Shown piece after piece: positions 11,801 to 23,020 of a DNA stretch of 64,000 nucleotides. A program made the position numbers and the translations under genes. Under the pieces are notes generated by a model. That model saw only the letters and a list, made by a program, of their open reading frames with translations, did no database searches and was not told where the DNA came from. The DNA is from Rhynchosporium graminicola (lineage: Eukaryota > Ascomycota > Leotiomycetes > Helotiales > Ploettnerulaceae): the NCBI GenBank assembly GCA_900074885.1, contig FJUW01000044.1, positions 325,994-389,993 of the forward strand, read 5' to 3'. Each line of letters starts with the position of its first letter. Position 1 is the first letter of the stretch.

Positions 11801-13260
11801 TTTCCCATTTTTTGCAAAATTTACTGCTCTTCCTTCCCACTCCAACCTGGCTGGAACTTATCTTTTTGCTCTAGCGGATCCCAGAGAAGTTTCAACTTTC
11901 ATACGGCCATCAAGTTCAGTACGCTTCATTTTTACATCTCCTCACTATGAATAAATCTTTGTAGTTACCCTTATCAGACGACAAGCTGTCGAGGCCGGAT
12001 CAACGTGTCTTTGTTGGGCGCAGTTGCTCTCCGCTCAACCGCCGAGGCCGGAGAGATTGTTTGTAAGTACGGCAATAGTTCCCAACGAGATTGCTGCCCG
12101 ACGGTTATGAAGATTCTTCAAACAATTGCAGCTTCACAGGCCTAGCGTTTGATGTCAAGCTCCAAACATGAGATGGTCCAAGGCCTTGACCTCAGATCAT
12201 GTCGGAATGCTTGCGTGATATGCCGGTGGCGCATGCTTAATGAGCTCATGGGAGAAGTCATTGTTTTTGGCACTTGGCTTGCTGAGTGTTCCACAGCTTG
12301 GTTCGACACATTGTTCAGCAGATCTGATGTTAAGTCGCGTTAGTGTTATCGTTTACACCCCAGCAGTGCTCGACTCGTCTTATTAAAGGGAGTTTTAGTA
12401 GTATATAGCTTTCGAGATATGTATTTATAGATATTCTATAGCGCATTATAGCTCAGGAAGGTAAGGTCTCGGGGGCGAGACTTATATAGTAGTAGACTTA
12501 TGATATCACTAGACCTCCACTAGCTAGTAGCGTATAGACCTTTACTTCTATAGCTTTCTTCTGAGGTTTCAGAGCCTTCTCTATAATACATCTACGCTTC
12601 TCAAGAGGTTCTATGCCAGCACCTTTTCTCAGACGCAGCCTTGCAAAACATTCAATGCGCCTCAACTCAAAGTCCCCTTCCTGGCCAATGAAACGGCAAA
12701 CAACGGCCGCCATAGGAAAGAAAGTATCCACATTCTGTTGTGTAAATCATCGGTATATCATCGGACCAGGCCAACAATGCCTGCGTTCGTTTGAAGATCG
12801 CCTGACGGGTGGGACGCGCATCACAAGACACCAGTCGAATTTGAGTGACTCGACCCGATGTGTTAGTTGACTGATTTCTTGATAGAAAGCAGGCTGTAGG
12901 CGTCTAATGGTCTTTCTCTAGTGTCGGACAAGCGTCTCTATCTTGAAAACAGTCAGATGCCATGACAATTGGTTTGATAGTGTGGCATCGGTCCTGACCC
13001 CTTGGGAAGAGCGACTCTTGCTGTCAGCCTCCCAGCTCCAACATCATTGTGGGTATGCGTGAAAATTTATGTCCTTCCGATTTCCTGTCATTGAGGAATG
13101 TATATAAGGGACTCAAACCCCCTCTCAGTAAACAGCATCAGCGATCAATAGTTCTTCCATCTCTCCTGTATTTCATCTTATCCATTCCTTCAATCCTCTA
13201 TCCAGATCTCTACGCCCTAAATATAACAGAACGCCTAATATCTGGCTCATTAGCAATTAA
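11801..13260. other. Intergenic region with a weathered repeat patch
   Basis: No complete gene is visible. From about 12350 to 12560 the sequence turns TpA-rich in the manner of RIP-mutated DNA, and an adjacent minus-strand frame (12498-12731, 77 codons) contains a charged RRIECFARLRLRKG segment. It may be a leftover of a mobile-element protein, but I cannot assign it. The frame at 13049-13294 has no recognisable features. Confidence 0.4.
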
Positions 13261-13506
13261 CGTATTATCAATATCCTTCAAGACTCAGCCTTAACCGATC
13301 CGTTCGTACTCGCAGCAGTCGATGATTTCGAACCTATTACAGCTTTAGCAAAGGTAAAAACAGCAGGGGCAGTAGCTATTATAGTATTATCGACGCTAGG
13401 TATCTGGATTACGATAAATCCACCGAAAGGTCCAGCCGGTTCGCGCCAGCTTTTAGTTCATAAAATTCAATTTTTCAACTCTTTCTTCCTCCAAACATCA
13501 GCAAAA
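13261..13506 (+). other. Unassigned open stretch upstream of the gEgh16-like pseudogene
   Basis: In the same frame as the ATG at 13507 the sequence is open from 13261 onward, without its own ATG. It reads peptides such as QDSALTDPFVLAAVDDFEP and AGAVAIIVLSTLGIWITI. The second half is hydrophobic. It could be a fragment of another degraded gene or a coincidence. It does not belong to the gEgh16 family, whose signal peptide starts at 13507. Confidence 0.25.
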
Positions 13507-14358
13507 ATGTTCACCAACATTCTCATCATTGCTCTGGCACCATCGCCTCTTGTTATTGCGCATGGAAAGGTTGCATTAATGTTGGTTTGATCAGCTTCTT
13601 CCCCTACAATACTCTCAGGGTGGCGACATAGATGGAAACACTACCGCTCTCGGAATAATGGGCGGCATTGTTCCAGGCCCAGGCCGTAACAAGGTCTTAG
13701 ACGTTGATACTACTGTCTTTGGACTGACGAACTCCATGAGCGATGGGCTCGGAAAGACCGCAGGTGGTGGAAAGAATCGTTGCCCAGTCCAGATCGACCC
13801 TTCCCCAGGTATCAGACGGCGGAGAGATCTCCGGGATATGGCATACCGTCACAACGGATGGGGGCTGGGCCCTTGACAATGGTGCTGGAAACTAACGGAA
13901 CTGGTGCTTTCTCGACAGGAACAAAGCTTGCCATCACTCAGCAAATACCAGGTACAAATGGTAACATCCGCGCACCAAAATACAGGCGTTTCTTCCGCCG
14001 CGTACTCATCTCCGCTGATATGGTGAAGCATGCTTCGAACGTCAAAACCGATGAGCAGATGGCCGCTACTGTTCCAGCTGGAACCACCTGTGCTGGTACC
14101 GTCAACGGTCAACAGAATGTCTGCCTCGTCAAAATCGCAAACTCGAACCCGGCTGAACCTTTCGGTGGAGTCATCGCAATCCAAATGGCCAGCGCCGGTA
14201 ATACTACATTGACTGCTGCAACTGCTGATTCCGCTCCTACTAAAGCATCAACAGCTGCCAGTGCAAAGGCAGCAGCTAGGGCTGCCTCAATGGATGCTGT
14301 TGATACGTTAATTGCCGATGAGCCAGATACTAAACACTCTGTTGCATTCAGGGCATAG
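13507..14358 (+). pseudogene. gEgh16/MAS1-like (DUF3129) secreted protein, disrupted
   Basis: Exon 1 (13507-13569) encodes a signal peptide ending near VIAHGK. A 49-bp intron (13570-13618) leads into GGDIDGNTTALGIMGGIVPG and SMSDGLGKTAGGGKN, which match the start of the gEgh16/MAS1 family of secreted proteins linked with appressoria and host penetration in several fungi. After GGGKN the matching frame changes to one reading QVSDGGEISGIWHTVTTDGG, with about a dozen family residues missing. It then changes again at a run of five G near 13857-13861 into a frame reading GPLTMVLETNGTGAF and on to the stop at 14358. So there is one deletion and one likely single-base insertion, both within about 110 bp. 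The Ala/Thr-rich C-terminus is intact. An assembly error at the G run is possible, but the deletion remains. Confidence 0.72.
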
Positions 14359-15430
14359 AGATTTATACTGATGGGGGATTAAGGGATGGGATGATATGAA
14401 ATGAAATGATGAAGACATGTTCACAGTTCTATATTTCAGGTAGATAACAATGAAGGTCTAAATGCTGGGAGTGTGTTTGATGTTGACGTGCTTCTCGCTT
14501 AAGTGGTAGTTCGATCTTGGCATGGAAGGTTTAATGTGCACGCAAGATCCAAGCCGAATAGTCGAAGCTGGAAGCGAGATCCCGGGCTGATTATTATCAT
14601 AACAGAGCTCAACAAATTCCAGGTTCCGATCTGGTCGCTCGTTGGCTTAAATGTAACGTTCAAATAGCCTACACTGGAAGAGGGGTAGATCTCCGTAGCC
14701 TTCGAAGACAAATGTGAATTGACGACAGCGGATGGGAAGCCGAAGTTGACGAAGACCTAACTACTTCCGGCATCCCGTGAAGGTTCAAAATTTCGAATCT
14801 TTCTATTTTTCTCTATATCGTTCTCAAAAATCAAACAAACCACTCATCAATGAGGACTTGATAACCTCTAGCTTCTCTAAAAAATCATTGCCTCTGCCCT
14901 TTATCACTAACAACAAATATCTTCAAGCCTCGGCCTTTTTTAAAAAAGCTATTCCTTCAGCTTCAAGCCTCAATCCTCAGCTAGAGAAATGTATAATCGT
15001 GCCAGTGTAACGTACGGTCGAACGTGGTATTCGTTCGAGAGTGCGAAGAGGTGGGTTAGGTAGGCTGAGACGCTATCACTAGATTAAGTCTAAGGGTTTC
15101 TTACAAGTTACTAAGTATAAGTTAAGATACTATATTTGAGTTAAGCACGAAGCTTCTATCTAATAAGTAGACGTGCTAGTTATATAGAACTTTCGTTCTA
15201 TTAAATCAGTTAAATCATCTGAATTATTATAGAGTCTATAAGCTAGAGGCTGATTCACTATATAACCTTCTGTCATATGACCTATAGCTTCTCTATATAG
15301 TATAAGGCTTACTTTATTCTGAGCTAGTCTATCTGCCGAGCTTCAGGGCTATATCACCTATTCCGGTTAAGGGTCGTAATAGCTAGGTAATATAACTACT
15401 ATAACCTAAATTATATATATTTAATTCTAG
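14359..15430. other. Intergenic region grading into AT-rich repeat
   Basis: A minus-strand stretch at about 14499-14757 stays open and reads peptides such as FVNFGFPSAVVNSHL and GYLNVTFKPTSDQIGTWN. It could be the tail of a lost gene, but it has no start codon in frame and no domain I know. From about 15050 the sequence becomes TpA-rich with frequent stops in all frames, as in RIP-affected DNA, and runs into the tandem repeat. Confidence 0.4.
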
Positions 15431-16010
15431 TAACGCGTTAACGCGAAACTATAAGAAATTTTATAGAAGCTATAATTTATAATATGATATATATAAAATA
15501 ATTATAGAGTATTATTTAAGCTACAAATTATATTTTATTTATAAATATAATATTAATTTCTATATATAATAGCTATATAGTATATTAATTGTCAAGTAAC
15601 TTATGAACGCGTCAATCAAGCTCTTAAATAACGCGTTAACGCGAAACCTATTAAAATGATCTATAGAATCTAAAATAATCGATATAATATATATAAAATA
15701 ATTATAAAATATTATTTAAGCAATAGAATATATTCTATATATATATATATATAATTCTAATTTCCATATATATTAGTTATAGAATATATTTATTCTCATA
15801 TAACGCGTTAACGGAAAACTTATCAAAACTATCTATACAAGCTATAATTATAAATATATAATATATAGAATATTTATAGAATTTATTTAAGCAATATAAT
15901 ATATTTTAATTATAGCTTTAATATTAATTTCTATATGTATTAGCTATATAATAAATTTATTTTCAAGTAACGCGTTAACGCGAAACCTAATAAAACCATC
16001 TATGTAAGCT
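15431..16010. repeat. AT-rich tandem repeat, about 170-200 bp units headed by TAACGCGTTAACGCGAAAC
   Basis: Four units start at 15431, 15629, 15801 and 15968 with TAACGCGTTAACGCGAAAC or a one-to-two-base variant. The rest of each unit is almost pure A+T and similar between units: TATATAAAATAATTATA, then TATTTAAGCAATA, then TTAATTTCTATATRTATTAGCTATA, then TTCAAG. Spacings are 198, 172 and 167 bp, and the last unit is cut short. The head contains CGCGTTAACGCG, a perfect 12-base palindrome and a CpG-rich island in an AT desert. RIP removes CpA rather than CpG, which may explain its survival. Function is unknown. Confidence 0.8.
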
Positions 16011-16417
16011 ATAAAAATATGCTGTTCGGAAATATCTAGGGTTCAGTGTAAATTTGAACAGACTGGATCTCAATTGTCGATCGTACTCGCAATAACGTCC
16101 CTTATACAATCGAAAATAGTTTGGAGCATATTTTTCTCGTCGCATCTTTGATAAAGATGTTTTCGTTGTTCTTCAATGCCTTTAAATTGCGATTAGATAT
16201 CTTGGATAATAAGGCAGGGCTTATTTTCAAAATAACTTGATGACAGATGAAGATGATTAGGAGAGCTGGTGCGAAAGTGTATTCAAAGATTTCTTCTCAA
16301 AGTTCATCACTTGCTTTTCTACCATTACGCGGTGGACACGTCTCGTACATCATGTACATAAAACAGGAGTCTTTTGATCACGCAGAGTCTCACTCATTGA
16401 ACGTCCAAGCCATCTCT

Positions 16418-18195
16418 TCAACCTCCTCTTTCTTTTATTGCCTGGACTTTGGCTTGAATTTTTTTTTGTATCCTCTCTATGATTGGCTCTCTGACTCCCT
16501 TGGTCTTCACTTCGTAAAGTGCTTTATGTTCCGTTTGGATGCTGTGTGAGTCTTCGTAGTCGACGTGCACAAAAGCTCGTTCCACATCTCCGAGGCCTTG
16601 AAACTGTCAGTAGGTCTGAAGCGGACGTGGGATGGCAGGACCGTGTACCTTCTAATTTTCTTTGCAAAGTTTCGCTGACATCATGTGTAACTTGTAGAGT
16701 CTCGAATCTATCCATTATAATATCTACTTCGGCGTAGTATTTGTCACCGGCGTGGTAGGCTCGAACCTGCAAGTGGTATTCTTATCAATTTCCTATAATC
16801 TGTGTAAGTTACAGGTCCAAACTTACTGTATCGATTTTGAGAATCCTCTTGTCATGTGTGACAGCCACATACACCATCTTGTTGAGGAAGTCCTGAGGTG
16901 CAGACTTGCCTACCAAGTACCACATATGTTCGAAAGCAGTTGATGCCCACGAGTAGAGAATCAGGCATGCAATACAGATTGCACCAACGGGATCGAGGAA
17001 CCAGACCACGTTGAACCGACTGCCGACAATTGACATGATCAAACCGAAGACGTTGACTGCGATATCGTTCCGGTGATCGATCTCCATAGCAGTTAGAAAG
17101 AGTTTCAGGGTTGTGGACAGGATGAAATAGTGGTGGTCCTACCATGAAGATTCCAGCCGCAGGGTATCGTCTGAGAATGAAGCAGTATACGAAGAGACAT
17201 GCTTTCGCAAAGACTGACTGAAGTCAGCATAGCATACTTGGGAGCTGAACAGACCAAAAGAACTTACTGGCAACACACACGAATACAATCGGAATGATGT
17301 GAAGTGCTTCTGAATCATGAGGTCCTCGAACTAAGCTACGGATGGACTCGATCTGTTGGAACTGTTAGTACTGGCCTTCGCCAATTCAGGAGGCCAGGAC
17401 TGCTCACGATCAATTGTACCGAGACAGTAGTCATCAGAGCACAAAAAAGGATGATACCGACCGTCTCAACACGCTTACGACCCTGGTTAAAATTAGTTTC
17501 TGAACCAAATGGAGAGACCGAGGACGAGCGGCAAACTTACCACAGGAAATTTCTCGACATTCGGCTTGGCTGCAAGTCGCGATGTGATGAGCATGATGAA
17601 GGAACTGACAAGATCCATCTGGATTTTATGTCAGCTGAACTTCATGGTCACTGATTTGCTCAGGACCTACAAATGCATCTGCTGCTGTAGCGAACAGCGA
17701 GAGAGATCCCGTTGACACAGCTGCGTACATCTGAATGATAAACAGGAAGAAATTGCAGATGAAACTTGCGTTGACAGCAAATTTGACCTTGCCACCATTT
17801 TTCTTCACATCGTCGATTTCAGACTGTTCTTCTTCGCTACTACCGAGATATGCATCGATCAGGGCATTCTGGCGGTTATAATACTTCTTGACCTTCCTTT
17901 GATTTCGACCAGCTCGTGTGGGAAGAACCTTATGAGAAAATTTGGTCTCGCTAGGCTGCTGAACGTAGCCTTTCAGCGAGTATGGGTCATCAGATGAAGA
18001 ACTACGTCCTCGTTCGAGTTCGCTTTCTGCAGGAGGTGCTTGATCAATTGAACCGGTTTCTTCGAATACTGCTATGGCTGGCTTTTTTATCAAAGTGACA
18101 GAAGAATTTCTGTCAGAGGGAGGGTGTTGCTGTGGAGTAGGAGAGGGAAAGCGAGCTGCCTCAACCTGTTCAATCTCATCTTGCCGAGATGCCAT
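16418..18195 (-). CDS. Mn-type cation diffusion facilitator (CDF) transporter, 8 exons
   Basis: Exons 18195-17671, 17618-17541, 17482-17408, 17352-17268, 17213-17143, 17081-16827, 16766-16649 and 16596-16418 give 461 residues in consistent phase. A Ser/Pro-rich cytosolic head leads to KYYNRQNALIDAYL, a block typical of fungal and plant Mn-CDFs. Transmembrane helix 2 has D173-A-F-M-D177 and helix 5 has D280-H-R-N-D284; this DxxxD pair, rather than HxxxD, marks the manganese branch. Other helices include FICNFFLFIIQMYAAV and VWFLDPVGAICIACLIL. The C-terminal domain has RAYHAGDKYYAEVDIIMD and LGDVERAFVHVDYED. The protein should move Mn2+ (possibly Fe2+) out of the cytosol into an organelle or out of the cell as a dimer. 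Acceptors of exons 5, 6 and 8 were chosen by reading frame among nearby AGs, so a few residues there may shift. Confidence 0.87.
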
Positions 18196-19850
18196 CTGAA
18201 CTATCCGAAGCTTATGTGTATTATGTCAAGTGGCGATTCGAGCCGAAGTCTGGAGCTGCCAAGCAGAAGTTGCAAAGAACCAGAAGAAAATATGAATTGA
18301 GATGGGCGAGAGAACGGAAGATTTGCTTTCCGGTAATATTCAGTGTACAATATATCTATGCGATGAAGAAATCTAAGGTCCCGCCGAGAGGTATAAGTAA
18401 TTTGTATTGCCCTAGATAGCCTTTTGCCACTGGAACCCAGTGATCTCCAGGAGTAGAAACCAGAGGCTCGCCTTGATATTTCGTGTTTGGGAAAAAATAA
18501 CAGACTCCCCATCTTAGGACGAGACACTTGGCTGACTGGCCTGATAACTTTCAAATCTGAAACTTTGCATTGATTCTCGAACAGCATGACAGCTGTCACA
18601 GGACGAACTTGGCAAAGCTCTTGGCGATATATATATACTACATGCCTCCCTCAACAGTAGGAATCCTTCGACGGTTTCACTCACGTCCAGAAGCAAAGTC
18701 GCCCTTGCTCAAGAACCCAAATCAAGCAGATGTCCCGCTCGAGATGCTAATCCACTGAATGTGTGAAGTCCCACTTCGTCTGGTGTTGAGGGTGTTCATC
18801 CCGTTGTTCCAATGGTTTGACAGCCGCGCATAATCAGTCATCCAACTCCATGTGACCAGCTCACCCCCGAAGAGGGAGACTGGGAGAGGATCAAACATAA
18901 TCTCCTGTATTCACAGCTTTTTACGCCACCCTGCTGAGCAAAGCACAGGCCACATAAATCATACGCAAGTACAAATGTGAGTAAATCCATTGAAGAAGCA
19001 TTTATCCGAAGCACCTTACTACGTGTCCTTGCTTGAAGCTTCGTCTTACTCGCCTCGATTTGGTTTCCTCGTGCAACACATGATCAGGGTTCCGTAGAAA
19101 ATCGGTTTGCATCCAGACCCAGTCAGGGCCCGTCTTTTGAGCATATATGCTTCCAATAGCCAAAAGACAATAAGAGCCTTGCTAACTGACAAGGATTGAT
19201 CAATGTTTTCATGCGGGATGCCAAGCAGGTGTCTCGGTCGTAGCTTTGCGCTTCAGCCAAGCTTCTGATGTTCAATTTTGATAGAATTGTATTGATGCTT
19301 AGTACTGGACAGATGGCCGGAAAACTCTGCACTTGGTATGGTATGCCAAGTATACAGTGTACGCCAAGTAACAGTAGTTCTAACTAAGTACAGCTGTATC
19401 CATACCAATTTCTGACAAATTTAGGTACAGGCAGCTGGCCGAAACGCCACGCGCTTGGAAATTAGCCGAGTACTACTCTATTTCCTTGACGACCAACCCC
19501 CATCGATGAATTCATCATCCATACCCTCATCGGAACATTTGTGATTTTGCTTTCTCCATTGCTCCACGCGGTAGAGCATATCGGGGATCTACCATGCCGG
19601 TACTTGGCGCAGGTATATTCCACTCGGGGCATCCCGACAGGCTTAGTTGACATATGGCCGGTAGTTCAGACTGAAGCGCCTACAGCATTGCATTATGGAA
19701 TGGCTCTAGAAGGCTACTTTTTCCAGCTACCGAGGAATCGGCATAGCTTATGTCATGGGTGCTTGTGTTTGTTTTATCTGCATCTCCCTCATTCTTATCT
19801 GCGGGTGCATTGAAGCACGCTGACTTTTGCTGTAAAAGTTTCGGCAGAGA
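18196..19850. other. Intergenic region, CDF promoter side
   Basis: No supported gene. The region holds the 5' flank of the CDF gene. Several short frames on both strands lack domains or splice continuity. Around 19336-19374 the GTATGCCAAGTA-type sequence is repeated within about 40 bases, a minor duplication. Confidence 0.45.
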
Positions 19851-19879
19851 CTTCGCTCAGACTTTCCATAATACGTGTG

Positions 19880-20330
19880 CTATACAATCTTCTGTGGGTC
19901 ATCTCCAGATGCTTGACGATTTGCTGTTGTCCTTTCACCAGCTCTTGCTTCTGCTGATGTTTCATCATCACTTTCCGCTACAAAATCTCCGTCTTGTACC
20001 TGCAGCCAAGCAAAACTTGACCACTGTCGTTCCACAGGCAAAGTCTTGATACCTTCCGTTCTCTTGGCCTCCGGAGAATTTGCGGTATCCACGAGCTTCT
20101 CTGTCATGGCTGGGATGGAAGCACCAATCGAGACTTTTGATTCAAATATAGACCCGTATTTGTCAACCAACCCTACTGTGCATTTATCGGACGTGCCGGC
20201 AAACAGATATCAATCGTCGATCTGTTCTGCCTTATGGCTGTGGAAACGAAATTCGGAACCATCCGAGAACCTCGATAGAGACACCTTTGCGACAGCTGTG
20301 TCATAATTATTGAGATGCGCATTCACAAGA
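19880..20330 (-). pseudogene. Possible gene remnant, family unknown, one in-frame stop
   Basis: On the minus strand a frame from about 20330 to 19880 stays open apart from one TGA (plus-strand 20210-20212). It reads SLSRFSDGSEFRFHSHKAE, then after the stop YLFAGTSDKCTVGLVDKYG and KVSIGASIPAMTEKLVDTAN. The composition is protein-like rather than random, and the tail is acidic. I do not recognise the family. A TGG-to-TGA change would explain the stop. It may equally be an exon of a gene whose other exons have decayed. It has no link to the neighbouring transporter genes that I can see. Confidence 0.35.
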
Positions 20331-20945
20331 AGCATGCCAGCGGCAAATAATATTCAAGAAGATGGTTGCCATCAATAGCAGTAGCGATATATCGTGGGCC
20401 CGTGGCTTACTACGAATTAGACACCGGCAGGGCCATCTCTTCTTTGTGTAATCCTGCGATTGGAATATCATATTGGCAATGTTTTCTCAATATCAGCAAA
20501 GTTTTTTTTCAGATGACATGGGCCATCATTATGCTTATCTTTAGCCTCCGAAGTGAAACCAGCGTGAAGAGTCCGTCCCAAGCCAGCAACTTGGGCTGGT
20601 GCACAATTACCCCATGGGTACATCTCTTGTCAGAGGCCTTAGTAGCCTTGGTTACTTGCGAGGCGATCGTATGTTTTGCCAAACTTGGCAAGTATCCTCG
20701 CGCTCCTTTGGGGCATGTCCAGATAATGCCATCAATCTTAAATTTCAGGAATGTGGAGGCTGGTCTTGCACATTCTGGGGATGTATATGTATGGGGGCTG
20801 TCTTGCCATTTCCAAGCTTCTTCTCATTCTCATCCCTTCTCTTTATCGGGTGAAGCTGTGCTTTGCTATCTCTTTCATTTATTCTTTCCTTACTTCTCTC
20901 TTTTCTCAATACAGTGCAGGCTCACTTTTATATTCTTCGCTCAAA
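20331..20945. other. Promoter-side spacer of the ZIP gene
   Basis: No gene is supported. A T/C-rich stretch (about 20815-20915) precedes the ZIP start codon, as is common for fungal core promoters. A 214-codon frame through this region has no domain. Confidence 0.45.
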
Positions 20946-22462
20946 ATGTCCGATGCCGTCCCAGTAAAGCCGCAGTGCGGAGGTGGAGGAGCAAACAAGG
21001 ACGATTATGACTTACCCCTTCATGTGGCAGCACTCTGTAAGTGAAGCGCAACCGGCTTGATTCCCATGTCTGTACTAACATGATTACAGTTTTGGTTTTG
21101 GCGTTTAGTATATTTGGCGCAGGTTTCCCGGTCGTGGCGAAAAGAGTTACCTGGATGAAGATTCCTCCTAAGATCTTCATCTTTTGCAGGCATTTCGGGA
21201 CAGGTGTGCTCATTGCCACAGCATTCGTTCATGTAAGATCTTGATTCCTGATCACAAGAAATCGTGCTTACATTCCTCAGCTTGTTCCCACTGCCTTTGT
21301 ATCCTTGACCAATCCATGTCTTCCTGATATCTTCATCGTACAATACCCCGCTCTGCCTGGTGTGATCATGATGGCGGCTTTGTTTGCTCTATTCGTCATC
21401 GAGATGGTTCTCAAGGCCAAGAATGGAGGTCACTCGCACGGTGGACCAACGGGACAAGATCTTGTCCAACATGTACCTACACAAGGCAAAGGTCTATCTG
21501 CCCAAGGGGCTCCTCATGGGATCTCAGCGCCAGTACAATACCGTAACGACCAGGAGTGGAGTGACGATGAATATCCAGACGAGAAGGACCTCGCATATGT
21601 AACGTATGGCTTCCCTTATTTTACAAGATCTGGATTCTACTGATCTGACACAGAGATTCCTACGAACGAAAGACTTCATATCCTCCTCATCCTCTGCATC
21701 GTAGCAACACAAGCACAAACTATGGCGCGGAGTCCGAGATGCCCCCATGGTTCCAAGTCTTCTTCGCCCAATATGTCCGCCAACGAGAGGAAATGAAGAA
21801 CATGATCTCCGCATATACCCCTGGCATGGCTGTCGCGCCACCTCAGCTACCATCAAGCATCGATCCCGAGACCGCGATGATGGCTGCTGAACCTGTCATT
21901 GACGATGCAACATACAGGAAGATGAACATGAACATCACGCTCCTCGAGGGTGGTATTCTGTTCCACAGTATCTTCGTCGGCATGACCATCTCTATCACTA
22001 CAGATGGATTCATCGTTCTTCTCGTTGCCATCCTGTTCCATCAATTTTTCGAGGGTCTCGGCTTGGGAAGTCGTATTGCTGCTGTTCCATATCCCAAGGG
22101 AAATGTCAGACCTTGGGTTTTGGTGTGCGCATTCGGGTTGACATGTCCTATCGGTCAAGCTATCGGACTCATCACCCGAGATTCGTACGATCCCGACAGT
22201 GCTTTCGCTCTCATCCTCGTCGGAGTTTTCAATGCAATGTAAGTCTGAATCTCTTCCCATTGCGCACTTACATGCGCTGACTCCCTCCATAGTTCATCTG
22301 GTCTACTGATCTTCGCATCTTGTGTCGATCTTTGATCTTTTAGCTGAGGATTTCCTCTCCGAAGAGGCTCAACACCTGATGACAAAGAACATGAAGATCT
22401 GGGCTTTCTCATACGTCCTCATGGGTGCTGCGGGTATGTCCGTCGTCGGCGCATTCGCATGA
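20946..22462 (+). pseudogene. ZIP-family Zn/Fe transporter with frameshifting 7-bp duplication in its last exon
   Basis: Exons 20946-21036, 21090-21232, 21281-21603, 21654-22238 and from 22293. Family blocks are present: FCRHFGTGVLIATAFVH (helix 2), a GGHSHGG metal-binding loop, ITLLEGGILFHSIFVGMTI (helix 4) and LLVAILFHQFFEGLGLGSRI (helix 5, HxxxE). These import Zn2+ or related metals across the plasma membrane. In the last exon ISSGLLIFASCVDL is followed by TGA at 22333-22335. The heptamer GATCTTT stands twice in tandem (22327-22333 and 22334-22340). In the frame reached after the second copy the sequence reads AEDFLSEEAQHLMTKNM, WAFSYVLMG and MSVVGAFA with a stop at 22460-22462, the usual ZIP C-terminus. 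As it stands the product is 394 residues and lacks the last transmembrane helix. It may be a young null allele, a truncated working protein or an assembly slip. Confidence 0.78.
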
Positions 22463-23020
22463 TCCATTGGCAACAATATGTCCAAAGGCATTGTCCTCAG
22501 CACACCCTGTAGCCGTTAGCCGTTTGCACGTTAGCCGGTCGGCAATCATGCGAAACGTCGATGCATGCAGGATAGGACATTCAATGGTGGATTCCGACTT
22601 GGTGCACAAGAAGACATTTGTTTAACGGTATGGAGTCCGGGGTTATCTCTTTTTCAATGAGGACATACTTAATCAAGAACACAAAATCACAAAAAAGTCT
22701 CTCATTTAAGCTCCGTCCTCAAGTGAGCGAGCATCTGCAAAGGAGCCTCTCACTTGGGTAGATTTGGAACAATCTATACTATCGCTGTCCGCTTCAACCT
22801 GCTAAATTTAATGGCAGTCTTCGCCTGACAAGCTGACGCAAGATATTCAGACCAGTGGTTGTGACGACTCAGTCGATTTTCAAATGTTTTGGCTACCCAG
22901 GTCATTTCTAAGATCATCAAATTCGTCAAGAAACAACAGAACAATACACGAAATAACATAAATCCTTACATACCACAGTATCCTATGTTTTCAGCATGAG
23001 AGTGTCATCCTACCGCCAAT
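22463..23020. other. Convergent 3' spacer
   Basis: This lies between the ZIP gene and the minus-strand MYND gene. It is moderately AT-rich and no gene or RNA is visible. Confidence 0.55.

Noticed and set aside
11415..11954. 179-codon plus-strand open frame
   Set aside because: It runs through the 5S rRNA gene and shows no domain, signal peptide or splice continuity.
15431..16010. CRISPR-like array
   Set aside because: The window is eukaryotic, and the units are long degenerate AT repeats rather than short repeats with unique spacers.
22324..22345. A 22-bp GT-AG intron that would restore the ZIP frame
   Set aside because: Far below the minimum size of fungal introns, and it would delete conserved family residues; a 7-bp duplication explains the data better.
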